Assembly (NCBI GenBank): GCA_001304035.1 | Contig: LJUD01000143.1 | Coordinates: 1 to 7,446 of the forward strand | Length of the DNA: 7,446 nucleotides | Origin: a bacterium SM23_31 | GTDB lineage: Bacteria; SM23-31 | Direction: 5' to 3' | In this document: positions 1 through 5,842 of the stretch, piece by piece | How the letters are laid out: every line of letters starts with the position of its first letter | Position numbering within the stretch: position 1 is the stretch's first letter | The notes under the pieces: generated by a model | The model's input: only the letters and a program-made list of their open reading frames with translations | Database searches by the model: none | Told to the model about the DNA's origin: nothing | Program-made: the position numbers and the translations under genes

Positions 1-19
1 GATAAAATATAAAAAACAC

Positions 20-48
20 TTGCAAAAACATAATTTGTTTTGTACTAT
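20..48 (+). promoter_or_regulatory. Candidate sigma70-type promoter for the first beta-propeller gene
   Basis: A -35-like TTGCAA (20-25) and a -10-like TACTAT (43-48) are separated by exactly 17 bp. Each matches the sigma70 consensus at 4 of 6 positions. The predicted transcript would start near 55 and carry a leader of about 75 nt before the ATG at 133. The -10 lies inside an inverted repeat at 42-59. The region is very AT-rich, so chance matches are easy, and the match is only moderate. Confidence 0.3.
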
Positions 49-59
49 TCAATTAGTAC
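42..59. promoter_or_regulatory. Dyad-symmetric possible operator
   Basis: GTACTA (42-47) and TAGTAC (54-59) form a perfect 6-bp inverted repeat around a 6-bp spacer. It overlaps the candidate -10 element of the first beta-propeller gene. Both the size (18 bp) and position suit a dimeric repressor site. No regulator is encoded in the window, and a six-base dyad in AT-rich DNA can arise by chance. Confidence 0.3.
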
Positions 60-132
60 CATAAAAAATTTCATAACGAAGAACAATTAAAGACATTTAT
101 TTATGTGCATTATTTTCAGGGAGGGTAATGAC

Positions 133-1335
133 ATGAAACATTTATCTATTTCAGTAATTATATTTCTATTATTTTTCGGTTTGGCATCTGAATACTATGC
201 CCAGGTGATTAAACCGGAGGATTTACTCACCCTTGAATTAACGTTCGGCAGTGAGATATACGGTACAAAGGATGAATATCTTCTTGCTATTCCAGGTGGC
301 AGTATGCAAGTAACCGATGCAGGGGATATTATATTATCGGATGAATATAAAATCAAAATCTATGACAAATACGGCAAAGGTAAAAAAATTATTGGAAGGA
401 GGGGACAGGGTCCTGGTGAATTTGAACATAATCCTTTGCTTTTAATGTCTCCAAAAGGGTATTTGACTGCATATGAATTTGGAAGAATAGGATATTATAC
501 TATATATAGTCCCGATTATAATTTCATAAATAAAAAAAGAATTCTTTCCAGTTACTTTTTTCCTGAAGATTGGTTGAATAATCAAGGATTTGGTCCGGGT
601 GACTTTGTAAGTTTAAGGCGAATCATTTATCTTGATAGTTCAGTTAGAATATTACATTTTTATTTGAGAAAAGATGATGTTTCAAGTTATATTTTGATGT
701 ATGATGATGATAACAAAGATATACCTGTAATTTTGAATCAAAAAACTGGCGATATAAAAAATATAACTAAAAATTTAAGGTCTTCTCTAACTTCCGTACT
801 ATTTGTATGGGGATTACTGCCCGGCAATAGAATTTTTTATTGTCAAAATAACGAATATGAGTATAATGAAAAAACCGGATGGGAGTACACTTTTCACATA
901 GTATCGCTTGATAATTTTGAGGATAAAACATTTACACGCAAATTTGAGCCGGTACCGTATTCAAAGTCATTTTTAGAGCGTGTTGTTTCTACTAATCTAA
1001 AAAGGTTTGGAAAAGAAGCTGTAAAAGAAAGGGAAAAAATACAGAAAGCATTAAAGGAAAAGAAATACTGGCCTCCTATTCAGTTGGTTATGTTTGACCG
1101 AAATTATGTATTTTTTATTCTAAATAATGATTACGAAAAAGGTAATAATCTTAACGAGGTATATGACGCTGATGCAGACGTATTTGTCAGTTCATTCTAT
1201 GCCCCCTGGGGGAATTTTGATGATCAACAGCCTAATATAATAAATAATGGTTACGCATATAATTTAGAAACTGATGAAGATGGTTTCTACGTAATTTTCA
1301 AATACAAAATAAACCCTGCGGTGTACAGGAAGTGA
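133..1335 (+). CDS. Secreted 6-bladed beta-propeller family protein, copy 1
   Basis: The encoded protein is 400 residues long. Residues 1-23 form a signal peptide: a short basic start, a hydrophobic core rich in I, L and F, and likely cleavage after the Ala of EYYAQ. There is no lipobox cysteine, so the mature protein is probably periplasmic or exported. GRRGQGPGEF at residues 88-97 is the hallmark motif of the 6-bladed beta-propeller (DUF5128-like) family known from Bacteroidetes and related phyla, whose biochemical role is mostly unknown. The start at 133 is chosen because AGGGAGGG (118-125) lies 7 nt upstream and the paralog begins with the same MK-L-IS sequence; an in-frame ATG at 103 would put a charged stretch before the signal peptide. 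The gene is AT-rich and lies 97 bp upstream of its tandem paralog. Family assignment is fairly secure; ligand or partner cannot be named. Confidence 0.8.
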   Translation: MKHLSISVIIFLLFFGLASEYYAQVIKPEDLLTLELTFGSEIYGTKDEYLLAIPGGSMQVTDAGDIILSDEYKIKIYDKYGKGKKIIGRRGQGPGEFEHNPLLLMSPKGYLTAYEFGRIGYYTIYSPDYNFINKKRILSSYFFPEDWLNNQGFGPGDFVSLRRIIYLDSSVRILHFYLRKDDVSSYILMYDDDNKDIPVILNQKTGDIKNITKNLRSSLTSVLFVWGLLPGNRIFYCQNNEYEYNEKTGWEYTFHIVSLDNFEDKTFTRKFEPVPYSKSFLERVVSTNLKRFGKEAVKEREKIQKALKEKKYWPPIQLVMFDRNYVFFILNNDYEKGNNLNEVYDADADVFVSSFYAPWGNFDDQQPNIINNGYAYNLETDEDGFYVIFKYKINPAVYRK

Positions 1336-1418
1336 AAATTGATGGAAAAAATAGCATATTCCTGAGTAAATATTTAAAAAAAAGCTGCAAATAAAAATAT
1401 ATTTATGTTTTTATATTC

Positions 1419-1424
1419 AGAGGA
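1419..1424 (+). promoter_or_regulatory. Ribosome binding site of propeller copy 2
   Basis: AGAGGA lies 8 nt before the ATG at 1433. The surrounding leader resembles the one before copy 1: both have TTTATGT, then TTCAG, a purine-rich stretch and AATGA or GATGACATGAAA. About 35 bp of upstream DNA therefore appears to belong to the duplicated unit. No convincing separate promoter or terminator is visible in the 97-bp gap between the two genes. Confidence 0.6.
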
Positions 1425-1432
1425 ATGATGAC

Positions 1433-2686
1433 ATGAAATATTTATTTATTTCACTTATTCCGTTTCTTTTACTATTAGTTTTCGGTTTAATTTCTGAAAA
1501 CTATGCTCAGGTTTCTATCACTGAAGTAAAAGAAAGAAATGAGCAGCAGGTGATTAAGCCTGAGGATTTACTTACCCTTGAATTAACGTTCGGCAGTGAG
1601 ATATACGGTACAAAGGATGAATATCTTCTTGTTAGTCCAGGTGGCATTAAAATAACTAATAATGGGGATATTGTATTATCAGATATGGATGAATATACAG
1701 TTAAAATCTATGATAAACATGGTAAAGGTAAAAAAATAATTGGAAGAAGGGGACAGGGACCTGGTGAATTTATAATTCCTCCTGGGCTTTCAATTTCTCC
1801 AAAAGGATATTTTACAGCATACGAATTCATAACCGGTTATTATTCTATTTTCAGTCCGGATTATAAGTTTATAAATAAAAAAAGAATTCGGAGCAGTTCC
1901 TTAATTTCTGAAGATTGGTTGATCAATAAAAAAATTGATCCGAAAAGTAGAGTAAGTATAAATAATATCATTTGTTTGGATCTTTCAGTTAGAATATATC
2001 ATTTATATTTGAGAAATGATGATGTTTCCCGTTATATTTTACTGTATGAAGATGATACTACGGATGTAACCGTAATTTTGAATCAAAAAACAGACGAGAT
2101 AAAAAATATAACTAAAAATTTAATATCTTCTCTAACTGCTCCAATATTTAAATGGGGATTACTGCCTGCTAATAGAATTTTTTATTGTCAAAATAACGAA
2201 TATGAGTATAATGAAAAAACCGGATGGGAGTACACTTTTCACATAGTATCGCTTGATAATTTTGAGTATAAAACATTTAAACACAAATTTGAGCCTGTAC
2301 CGTATTCAAAGTCCTTTTTAGAGAATGTCGTTTCTACTAATCCTAATCTTAAAAAGTTTGGAAAAGAAGCTGAAAAAGAAAGAGAAAAAATGCAAAAAGC
2401 ATTAAAAGAAAAGAAATACTGGTCCCCTGTTCAAAATGTTATGTTTGACCGAAATTATGTATTTTTTATTCTAAATAATGATTACGAAAAAGGTAATAAT
2501 CTTGTAGAGGTATATGACTCCGATGCAGACGTATTTGTCAGTTCATTCTATGCCCCCTGGGGGGATTTTAATGATAAACAGCCTAATATAATAAATAATG
2601 GTTACGCATATAATGTAGAAACTGACGAAGATGGTTTCAAGGTAATTTGCAAATACAAAATCAACCCTGCTGTTTACGGGAAGTGA
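1433..2686 (+). CDS. Secreted 6-bladed beta-propeller family protein, copy 2
   Basis: This 417-residue tandem paralog of the preceding gene is roughly three-quarters identical to it by eye. Residues 1-25 form a signal peptide with likely cleavage after the Ala of ENYAQ. The family motif GRRGQGPGEF is at 104-113. Relative to copy 1 it has 13 extra residues just after the signal peptide (27-39), an extra Met-Asp near 85, and an extra Pro-Asn in the C-terminal third. Both proteins end with KINPAVY followed by R or G and K. Four stretches are identical to copy 1 at the DNA level, including synonymous positions, while the middle of the protein (about 125-210) has many replacements. An exported beta-propeller is well supported; whether the copies differ in ligand or are redundant is unknown. 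Confidence 0.8.
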   Translation: MKYLFISLIPFLLLLVFGLISENYAQVSITEVKERNEQQVIKPEDLLTLELTFGSEIYGTKDEYLLVSPGGIKITNNGDIVLSDMDEYTVKIYDKHGKGKKIIGRRGQGPGEFIIPPGLSISPKGYFTAYEFITGYYSIFSPDYKFINKKRIRSSSLISEDWLINKKIDPKSRVSINNIICLDLSVRIYHLYLRNDDVSRYILLYEDDTTDVTVILNQKTDEIKNITKNLISSLTAPIFKWGLLPANRIFYCQNNEYEYNEKTGWEYTFHIVSLDNFEYKTFKHKFEPVPYSKSFLENVVSTNPNLKKFGKEAEKEREKMQKALKEKKYWSPVQNVMFDRNYVFFILNNDYEKGNNLVEVYDSDADVFVSSFYAPWGDFNDKQPNIINNGYAYNVETDEDGFKVICKYKINPAVYGK

Positions 2687-2811
2687 TGTAATGTAGATTC
2701 AATTTTTAAAGATCCTATTAAATACCCCGGCAGCATAATTTCCCCTTGATAACGTCATATCGTATAAATTTATTTTGCTATTTTAACAATAATTCAGCAT
2801 ATTTTGTAGTG

Positions 2812-2817
2812 TATAAT
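2812..2817 (+). promoter_or_regulatory. Consensus -10 box upstream of the small membrane gene cluster
   Basis: TATAAT is a perfect -10 hexamer preceded directly by TG. No good -35 sits 16-18 bp upstream; a TTAACA at 2783-2788 is too far away (23 bp). Transcription from here would start near 2824 and leave a leader of about 38 nt before the ATG at 2862. It would therefore begin upstream of the chosen start but inside or after a possible ATG at 2832, which supports the shorter reading frame. Confidence 0.4.
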
Positions 2818-2850
2818 TACATAGTTTCCTTATGTTCCAAAAAAACCGAC

Positions 2851-2856
2851 AGGGAG
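2851..2856 (+). promoter_or_regulatory. Ribosome binding site that fixes the start at 2862
   Basis: AGGGAG lies 5 nt before the ATG at 2862. The in-frame upstream ATG at 2832 has no purine-rich sequence before it, and the residues it would add are polar and precede the membrane segment. The downstream start is therefore preferred. Confidence 0.6.
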
Positions 2857-2861
2857 TAACT

Positions 2862-3098
2862 ATGCAAATTGATACCGTAAGCGCTGTAATCGGGGCGGTT
2901 GTCGCTTCCGCTTTGTGGATTATTTTTAACCGGTTATATTACAGCATATTCGGCGGAAAAGAGGTGAGGCGTTTGAAAAAAGAAAACCGTGAAATGAAAA
3001 AAGCGCTCGATGAAAAAGACAAGTATATACGAAAATCGCTCGAAGAGCTTAAGAACGAGGCTCGTCAACAGAGCGGGAGTAAGGAGGAGAATAAATGA
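2862..3098 (+). CDS. Small single-helix membrane protein with charged coiled-coil tail, unknown function
   Basis: The protein has 78 residues and no family I recognise. Residues 5-22, possibly extending to 30, form one hydrophobic segment rich in V, A and I, which acts as an N-terminal membrane anchor. Residues 33-68 are a long run of Lys, Arg and Glu with hydrophobic residues at heptad-like spacing, expected to form a charged helix or coiled coil. The tail ends in a polar, flexible stretch. The basic residues after the helix favour a cytoplasmic tail by the positive-inside rule. The stop codon overlaps the next start as ATGA, so the two genes are probably translationally coupled and their products may work together. 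The architecture resembles small phage and toxin-associated membrane proteins, but that is resemblance only. Confidence 0.7.
   Translation: MQIDTVSAVIGAVVASALWIIFNRLYYSIFGGKEVRRLKKENREMKKALDEKDKYIRKSLEELKNEARQQSGSKEENK
3081..3087 (+). promoter_or_regulatory. Strong ribosome binding site inside the upstream gene
   Basis: AAGGAGG is a near-perfect Shine-Dalgarno sequence 7 nt before the ATG at 3095 and lies within the last codons of the upstream gene. It supports the coupled start of the next small protein. Confidence 0.75.
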
Positions 3099-3391
3099 AC
3101 AGACTAAAGCGTACTATAACACAGGGAACCGTTGGAGGGATAGCCGGATTGATTGCGGAGCGTGGTTTGGAAGCTGCGACAGGGCTGGATTTTATTAACG
3201 GTGTACTGGAAATCGCAGGCGTTACACTGGGAATTGCGAATGCCAACCGCGACCTTATTACACAGGCATACAATATTACAAAAGAGCGGCTCAATAAAGA
3301 ACCCAAAGACGTAACTCCCGACGAGTGGGAACAACTGCGAAAGGAATACCCGCGCGTGATGGATTATTTAGAGCGGGCGCTCCGTGTGTAA
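3095..3391 (+). CDS. Small glycine-rich helical protein, unknown function
   Basis: The protein has 98 residues and belongs to no family I recognise. Its start overlaps the stop of the upstream gene by four bases (ATGA) and follows a strong ribosome binding site. A basic start is followed by residues 11-50, rich in Gly, Ala, Ile and Leu with a few charges (TVGGIAGLIAERGLEAATG and onward). This could be an amphipathic or weakly membrane-seeking helical region, but it lacks a clean long transmembrane helix. The C-terminal half (about 52-98) is polar, with a TPDEWEQLRKEYP segment, and looks like a small soluble helical domain. Coupled translation suggests a partnership with the upstream membrane anchor. 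Bacteriocin-like or phage-like origin is possible, but no defining motif is present. Confidence 0.7.
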   Translation: MNRLKRTITQGTVGGIAGLIAERGLEAATGLDFINGVLEIAGVTLGIANANRDLITQAYNITKERLNKEPKDVTPDEWEQLRKEYPRVMDYLERALRV

Positions 3392-3433
3392 ATGACGGAC
3401 TATTCTTAAAAAAAGCTAAGAACAGGCTGAATA

Positions 3434-4099
3434 ATGATATGGGCTTCAATTCTATCGACGGTACTTGCTAAGTATGGACTGCAGCATGCCGCTCATAAAA
3501 ATTGGCTCCCGAAAAATCATTATCAGCGAAAAGCAATCGAATGCTTGAAAAAGAGCGATATTGCCGGAGCCGTCGACAATAATTTGGTTGTTCTCCTGAA
3601 AGATCCGGATTATGAGGAAGCACGGATTGTCCGCGAATTAATTCTGATGTCGATTGATACGGAATCGGTAAATCTTGATGCGGCAATCCGGAAAAATACA
3701 ACTGAAATTGAAATCCTCAAAAAATCATTGACCGCAATTAAAATAAAGCATACCGCTTTTACAATTATCCATTCCGCCATCCTGCCGGTAATCGTTATAT
3801 TTCCGTTTTTTCTTGCCATAATTCTCTCAACGGAAAGCAGAACAGGTATTTTTAATAACTCCATATTTATGACAATCTACTTGTTTTTGGTTTTTCTTGT
3901 TGGATTTGTATACATGAAATATCACCTGTTTCATGAAGTTAAAAGCCCCGTAATCCGATATCGGGAAACAGCGGAAACAATCCGATATAAAATATCCGTT
4001 TATCAGAAGGAAGTAAATAAAATGCAGTCGAAATTGCAGGAATATACACGATTGCGTGAAAACACTTATTCCGACGTCCGTTTGAAAGATGCTAAATAA
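3434..4099 (+). CDS. Two-helix membrane protein with helical-repeat-like N-terminus, unknown function
   Basis: The protein has 221 residues. Residues 27-70 read like a TPR-type helical pair (AIECLKKSDIAGAV, then LLKDPDYEEA), which usually mediates protein contacts. Residues 86-104 are a charged helix. Two transmembrane helices are predicted at about 108-131 and 143-161, separated by a short polar loop. Residues 176-208 form a charged, probably coiled-coil tail. The two large soluble parts would lie on the same side of the membrane. The start at 3434 follows an in-frame stop at 3428, so no much longer form exists, but the ribosome binding site is poor. It lies 42 bp after the previous gene on the same strand and may share its transcript. 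I cannot assign a family. Confidence 0.7.
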   Translation: MIWASILSTVLAKYGLQHAAHKNWLPKNHYQRKAIECLKKSDIAGAVDNNLVVLLKDPDYEEARIVRELILMSIDTESVNLDAAIRKNTTEIEILKKSLTAIKIKHTAFTIIHSAILPVIVIFPFFLAIILSTESRTGIFNNSIFMTIYLFLVFLVGFVYMKYHLFHEVKSPVIRYRETAETIRYKISVYQKEVNKMQSKLQEYTRLRENTYSDVRLKDAK

Positions 4100-4232
4100 A
4101 ATTTACAATTGGAAATTATATGTACGCACATTAATTTGCCGAAACGACCATAATAGTGATGAAGTAAAAAAAATCACAATTCAGCTCAGCGGAATGACAG
4201 CTGTCGTCATAATGGTATTTTTAATGAAATGA
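4089..4232 (+). CDS. Possible 47-residue small protein with hydrophobic C-terminus
   Basis: An open frame starts at an ATG inside the last codons of the upstream membrane gene (an 11-bp overlap in another frame) and ends at a TGA 18 bp before the methyltransferase ATG. It encodes 47 residues: a basic N-terminal half (MLNKIYNWKLYVRT), a polar middle, and a hydrophobic end (MTAVVIMVFLMK) that could touch a membrane. The upstream sequence (GAAAG) is only a weak ribosome binding site. Overlapping start, same strand and its filling of nearly all of a 151-bp gap argue for it. Its shortness and low coding signal argue against it, and it may be a chance frame. Confidence 0.3.
   Translation: MLNKIYNWKLYVRTLICRNDHNSDEVKKITIQLSGMTAVVIMVFLMK
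4194..4210. promoter_or_regulatory. Palindrome upstream of the methyltransferase gene
   Basis: GACAGCTGTC (4196-4205) is a perfect 10-bp palindrome, and ATGAC (4194-4198) pairs with GTCAT (4206-4210) in an alternative, overlapping fold. It sits 41-57 bp before the methyltransferase ATG, which is a usual place for an operator or leader hairpin. It also lies in the possible small frame ending at 4232, so it could be coincidental. Confidence 0.25.
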
Positions 4233-4250
4233 GGAAATCAGAAAGCAGAA

Positions 4251-5117
4251 ATGCATAATACCACAAAAGAGACATGCGAAGCATGCGGCGCCCGGATGAC
4301 GGACTGGCGCATAAGCACGGATTGTATTCTTTCCCGGTGCCCGGAGTGCCTGCATATCAAGCGCGACCTGCAGCGGTGCAGTGCTCATGCACGGGAACAC
4401 GCCTGGGGCGGCAGCGGATTTTTTGATAAAATCAGGACAACTATGACTATGGGAAGATTGAACGGATTGCTGCCCGTAAAAAAGGACTTAAAAATTCTGG
4501 AAATCGGTTTCGGCAGCGGCAAAATGTTATCAAAGTTCCTCGAAAAAGGGCATACTGTGTCCGGTATCGAAGCGGGAATGCTAAAAATCGACATTAATGA
4601 ACGGCTGAAAAAAGAGGGGAAGTTATATTTTGATACAATTGAAAATATCGCCTTGCCGGAAGGGGAGTTCGATGTTATTTACGGTATTCATGTTATTGAG
4701 CATGTCGAAAATCCTGATATTGTGTTTAAAAAATGTTACGAAGCGCTCAAGAAGGATGGAGTTGTCTATTTTCTCACACCGGACGGCAGGTCAAATGGAT
4801 TAGTGCTTTTTAAAGATGCATGGTGGAATCTCGAAGACCCTACCCATGTTCGTTTTTTTTCGGATAAATCGGTTAATATTATGCTGCGTAAGGCGGGTTT
4901 CACATCGGTAAAAACGGGGACTCCGGTTTGGGACAGCCTGACGCTCGAAATAAACAGCATGTTAAGGTATTTTACCGGCAGACCGAAAAAACACGGCGTG
5001 CTCGAAGGCGCCGGGACAAAAGTTATTGATGCTGTTTTTACTCCCTTTGCACTACTTATCAGGAGCATATATCCTCCTCTTTCCCCGACACTGGAAATTA
5101 TTGCTAAAAAAACTTGA
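4251..5117 (+). CDS. Class I SAM-dependent methyltransferase with N-terminal zinc ribbon
   Basis: The protein has 288 residues. Cys9, Cys12, Cys30 and Cys33 form two CxxC knuckles (CEAC and CPEC), a zinc ribbon often fused in front of this methyltransferase type. The Rossmann-like catalytic domain follows. Motif I, ILEIGFGSG (82-90), binds S-adenosylmethionine. Glu107 at the end of the second strand probably holds the ribose hydroxyls. HVIEHV (147-152) and DPTHVRFFS (196-204) are typical of the Methyltransf_23/UbiE-like group. Such enzymes methylate sugars, lipids or small molecules; the substrate cannot be read here. The start at 4251 is needed to include the zinc ribbon. GAGGAA (4231-4236) is 14 nt away, a rather long spacing. 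A glycosyltransferase about 725 bp downstream suggests a glycan or glycoconjugate role. Confidence 0.85.
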   Translation: MHNTTKETCEACGARMTDWRISTDCILSRCPECLHIKRDLQRCSAHAREHAWGGSGFFDKIRTTMTMGRLNGLLPVKKDLKILEIGFGSGKMLSKFLEKGHTVSGIEAGMLKIDINERLKKEGKLYFDTIENIALPEGEFDVIYGIHVIEHVENPDIVFKKCYEALKKDGVVYFLTPDGRSNGLVLFKDAWWNLEDPTHVRFFSDKSVNIMLRKAGFTSVKTGTPVWDSLTLEINSMLRYFTGRPKKHGVLEGAGTKVIDAVFTPFALLIRSIYPPLSPTLEIIAKKT

Positions 5118-5131
5118 TAATTTCCAATCAG

Positions 5132-5297
5132 ATTGTGCGGAATTGTGCAATATATAACCGAAATGAAATTGATTTTGAACATAACATTGTTTACATTGTA
5201 TAATTTAAAACATCCCGCTGAGCGGGATCCACCTCTGACGGAATGGGGGAGGATTAGGGTAGGGGTGAAGAAATTGTGAGGAATTGTATCACAATAT
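5132..5297. repeat. Degenerate direct repeats flanking the REP-like hairpin
   Basis: The 15 bases at 5132-5146 and those at 5273-5287 differ at one position (ATTGTGCGGAATTGT against ATTGTGAGGAATTGT). Each is followed within 1-4 bases by CAATAT. They lie on either side of the hairpin at 5211-5229 and a G-rich tract to about 5266. The second copy also contains a 7-bp inverted repeat (ATTGTGA 5273-5279 with TCACAAT 5289-5295, loop 9), followed by ATCACCATTTTTT, which might act as a weak terminator. The arrangement suggests an inserted or duplicated element. Confidence 0.4.
5211..5229. repeat. REP-like hairpin, copy 1
   Basis: CATCCCGCTGAGCGGGATC folds into a perfect 7-bp GC-rich stem (ATCCCGC with GCGGGAT) around a 3-base loop. 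A 19-base copy differing only at the central base occurs at 7227-7245. The G-rich stretch that follows (GGGGGAGGATTAGGGTAGGGG at about 5245-5265) resembles the CCCTAACCC/CCTCCCC-type dispersed repeats found between genes in many bacteria. There is no T-run directly after the stem, so a simple intrinsic terminator for the methyltransferase transcript is not supported. Confidence 0.65.
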
Positions 5298-5349
5298 CAC
5301 CATTTTTTAAATCCCTCATGTCAAGGGAAGGAAATTAAAAGCAAGCATA

Positions 5350-5382
5350 TTGACACGGACATATACAAAAAATCCGTATATA
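5350..5382 (+). promoter_or_regulatory. Candidate promoter for the small membrane protein/glycosyltransferase pair
   Basis: A perfect -35 TTGACA (5350-5355) is followed by TATATA (5377-5382), but the spacer is 21 bp instead of the usual 16-18. A 5-bp inverted repeat, ACGGA (5355-5359) and TCCGT (5373-5377), lies in the spacer. Promoters with overlong spacers bridged by a dyad are known from MerR-type regulation, but no such regulator is seen here. The element is about 87-119 bp before the start at 5469. The evidence is weak. Confidence 0.25.
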
Positions 5383-5458
5383 CCCATACTAAAATGTGAA
5401 GAAATAATATTCATTTAAAATGATGGCTGCTTTTGAAAAGCAGTTCCGAGTCAACACT

Positions 5459-5464
5459 GGAGGA
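5459..5464 (+). promoter_or_regulatory. Ribosome binding site that fixes the start at 5469
   Basis: GGAGGA lies 4 nt before an ATG at 5469. This supports the shorter protein instead of an in-frame TTG at 5433, which lacks any ribosome binding site. Confidence 0.7.
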
Positions 5465-5468
5465 TTAT

Positions 5469-5792
5469 ATGGCACGTCCTGTGAAGAGGCGTCCCCGTCC
5501 TAAACAAAGGCAAAAGGAAGCTGAACGGGAAAAAAGCCGGTTACCTTTTACCGTTCATAATTACGTGATTTTTGGGATAGGTATAGTAGTATTGCTTTTC
5601 GGATACATTTTCTTAAGCATAGGACCGGTAGACAGCTTTTGGTCACTGACACTTGCGCCGGTTGTACTGGTTATCGGTTATCTTGTTATAATACCGTTGT
5701 CGTTCTTATATCATCACAAGTCACAAGGCAGACAGCCTGAAAAAAAAGACCAGCAGCAGCCGTCTGAATCCGGGGTACCCGGAGTCAGATAA
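5469..5792 (+). CDS. Small two-helix membrane protein, DUF3098-like
   Basis: The protein has 107 residues. A strongly basic, Arg/Lys/Pro-rich N-terminus (1-25) is followed by two transmembrane helices at about 31-50 and 58-80, joined by a short loop with IGPVDSFWSL, and then a polar tail. The pattern of an NY at the first helix, a Gly-rich helix core, a short Asp-containing loop and an AP before the second helix matches DUF3098-type proteins, which occur widely in Bacteroidetes and allied phyla and have no known function. The positive-inside rule places both ends in the cytoplasm. The glycosyltransferase follows 50 bp later on the same strand and may be co-transcribed. The family match is from memory of the pattern, so it is moderate. 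Confidence 0.7.
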   Translation: MARPVKRRPRPKQRQKEAEREKSRLPFTVHNYVIFGIGIVVLLFGYIFLSIGPVDSFWSLTLAPVVLVIGYLVIIPLSFLYHHKSQGRQPEKKDQQQPSESGVPGVR

Positions 5793-5842
5793 CGGGTGTA
5801 TATTTATTGAGCGGCAAGTTCATCATTACGGCTGAGGCTACA

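Noticed and set aside
103..132. An upstream ATG for the first propeller gene
   Set aside because: The stretch contains the AGGGAGGG ribosome binding site for the ATG at 133 and would spoil the signal peptide; the paralog also starts at the equivalent later position.
3049..3306. Minus-strand frames opposite the small membrane genes
   Set aside because: They mirror the plus-strand genes, lack ribosome binding sites, and have no recognisable content.
5212..5228. The hairpin as an intrinsic terminator for the methyltransferase gene
   Set aside because: A G-rich tract and not a T-run follows the stem, and the same hairpin recurs elsewhere as a dispersed repeat.
5274..5294. TTGTGA and TCACAA as a CRP-type binding site
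   Set aside because: CRP sites have a 6-bp spacer between TGTGA and TCACA; here it is 9 bp, so a hairpin or repeat is more likely.
5433..5468. A TTG start that would lengthen the DUF3098-like protein by 12 residues
   Set aside because: The ATG at 5469 has a GGAGGA just upstream, while the TTG has none and adds an acidic, poorly typical start.
5807..5842. A TTG start for the glycosyltransferase
   Set aside because: No ribosome binding site precedes it; GTG at 5843 has GAGG at the right distance and matches the usual start of the family.
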